Assembly: GCA_016719575.1 (NCBI GenBank)
Contig: JADJYV010000010.1
Location: 1 to 53,290, forward strand
Direction of reading: 5' to 3'
DNA: 53,290 nucleotides
DNA from: Pseudobdellovibrionaceae bacterium
GTDB taxonomy: Bacteria; Bdellovibrionota; Bdellovibrionia; Bdellovibrionales; Bdellovibrionaceae
The notes beneath the pieces were generated by a model. That model was not told where the DNA came from and ran no database searches. It saw only the letters and a program-made list of their open reading frames with translations. Shown in pieces: positions 52,810-53,290 of the stretch (within the stretch, counting starts at the first letter, position 1; each line of letters begins with the position of its first letter). The position numbers were made by a program, and so were the translations under genes.

Positions 52810-53290
52810 GTCAATTCACTTTGCACAAGACCGAAGGCAATGCTCGTCGCGGGACCTTTACAACCACCCATGGGTCTTTTGAAACTCCGGTGTTTATGGC
52901 GGTCGGCACCAAAGCCACAGTCAAGGCGATGACTCCAGAAGAGCTCAAAGAGTGCGGGACTCAAGTTGTTTTGGGTAACACCTATCATTTGCACTTACGT
53001 CCGAACGAAAAACTTATAAAAAAACTCGGTGGCCTGCATAAGTTTATGAATTGGCAGGGGCCAATTTTGACAGATTCAGGTGGTTTTCAGGTTTTTTCGC
53101 TTTCGCAACTTCGGAAAATGAATGAAGAGGGAGTTGAATTCCGTTCGCATTTGGATGGGGCAAAACATTTTATAAGTCCAGAAAAAAGCATGGAAATCCA
53201 GATGGATCTTGGCTCTGATATTGTCATGGCTTTTGACGAATGCCTCAAGTATCCCGCAACCGACGATGAAATTAAAAAGAGCATGGATTT
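52797..53290 (+). CDS. tgt: Queuine/preQ1 tRNA-guanine transglycosylase, 3' end outside the window
   Basis: The first 164 codons are present. Tgt replaces G34 in tRNA with preQ1. Seen: GNTYHLHLRP, DSGGFQVFSL with Asp93 as nucleophile or base residue, and the substrate-binding FDECLKYP (147-153). ATG 52797 overlaps the queA stop. The sequence runs off the window end in frame. Confidence 0.97.
   Translation, partial: MAQIGQFTLHKTEGNARRGTFTTTHGSFETPVFMAVGTKATVKAMTPEELKECGTQVVLGNTYHLHLRPNEKLIKKLGGLHKFMNWQGPILTDSGGFQVFSLSQLRKMNEEGVEFRSHLDGAKHFISPEKSMEIQMDLGSDIVMAFDECLKYPATDDEIKKSMD

Overview
The window reads as chromosomal DNA of a Bdellovibrio-like predatory bacterium (Bdellovibrionota). This is an inference, not a database match. 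The signs are an abundance of hybrid histidine kinases, lipoproteins with an FQNC-type lipobox followed by Ig-like repeats, a TIGR02147/DUF4423-type regulator remnant, many small secreted proteins and lipoproteins of unknown function, a secreted HNH nuclease, and a moderate-to-low GC feel.

Layout. 1-3.7 kb: 5' part of a giant minus-strand lipoprotein with an FN3 domain and about nine ~97-residue Ig-like repeats; its 3' end lies outside the window. 3.8-12.5 kb: a dense phosphorelay island with two hybrid kinases, three OmpR-type response regulators, a stand-alone HPt protein, a single-receiver protein, and a receiver fused to a domain that resembles ribosome hibernation factor (HPF/RaiA). 12.7-13.7 kb: secreted HNH nuclease. 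13.9-19.1 kb: TetR regulator, TolC-like outer-membrane protein and RND pump, with no adaptor gene. 19.1-20.6 kb: Cys-rich secreted protein, MerC-like protein and a Tat-exported HiPIP. 20.6-24.4 kb: acyl-CoA ligase, then a lipoprotein gene whose end overlaps a Bcp-type peroxiredoxin in another frame, then a rhomboid protease. 24.5-29.1 kb: hybrid kinase, receiver-PilZ-like protein and M23 peptidase. 29.1-30.8 and 39.9-42.5 kb: two paralogous Ig-repeat lipoproteins, one with an added beta-propeller-like end. 31.0-33.0 kb: LemA, a GIDE-domain protein with an EF-hand, and a tiny lipoprotein. 33.1-39.2 kb: mostly secreted proteins and lipoproteins, including one with FAM20-kinase-like motifs and three tandem related lipoproteins.

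39.2-39.6 kb is an almost pure T/G homopolymer stretch that is probably an assembly or base-calling artefact. 43-50.4 kb is an accessory patchwork: short copies of neighbouring genes are pasted into intergenic DNA, and several genes have lost their 5' ends (SDR, TIGR02147 regulator, OmpR regulator). Intact small cargo lies among them, including a Phd/RelE-type toxin-antitoxin pair and a secreted HExxH protease. 50.5-53.3 kb returns to housekeeping genes: a DsbA-like thioredoxin, tRNA-Leu(GAG), an unassigned structured leader with mutually exclusive helices in front of a 47-residue membrane protein, then queA and the 5' part of tgt (queuosine synthesis).

The best candidates for something undescribed are the HPF-like/receiver fusion inside the phosphorelay island, the switch-like leader RNA with its micro-protein, the FAM20-like secreted protein, the out-of-frame overlap of lipoprotein and peroxiredoxin, and the gene-fragment patchwork.
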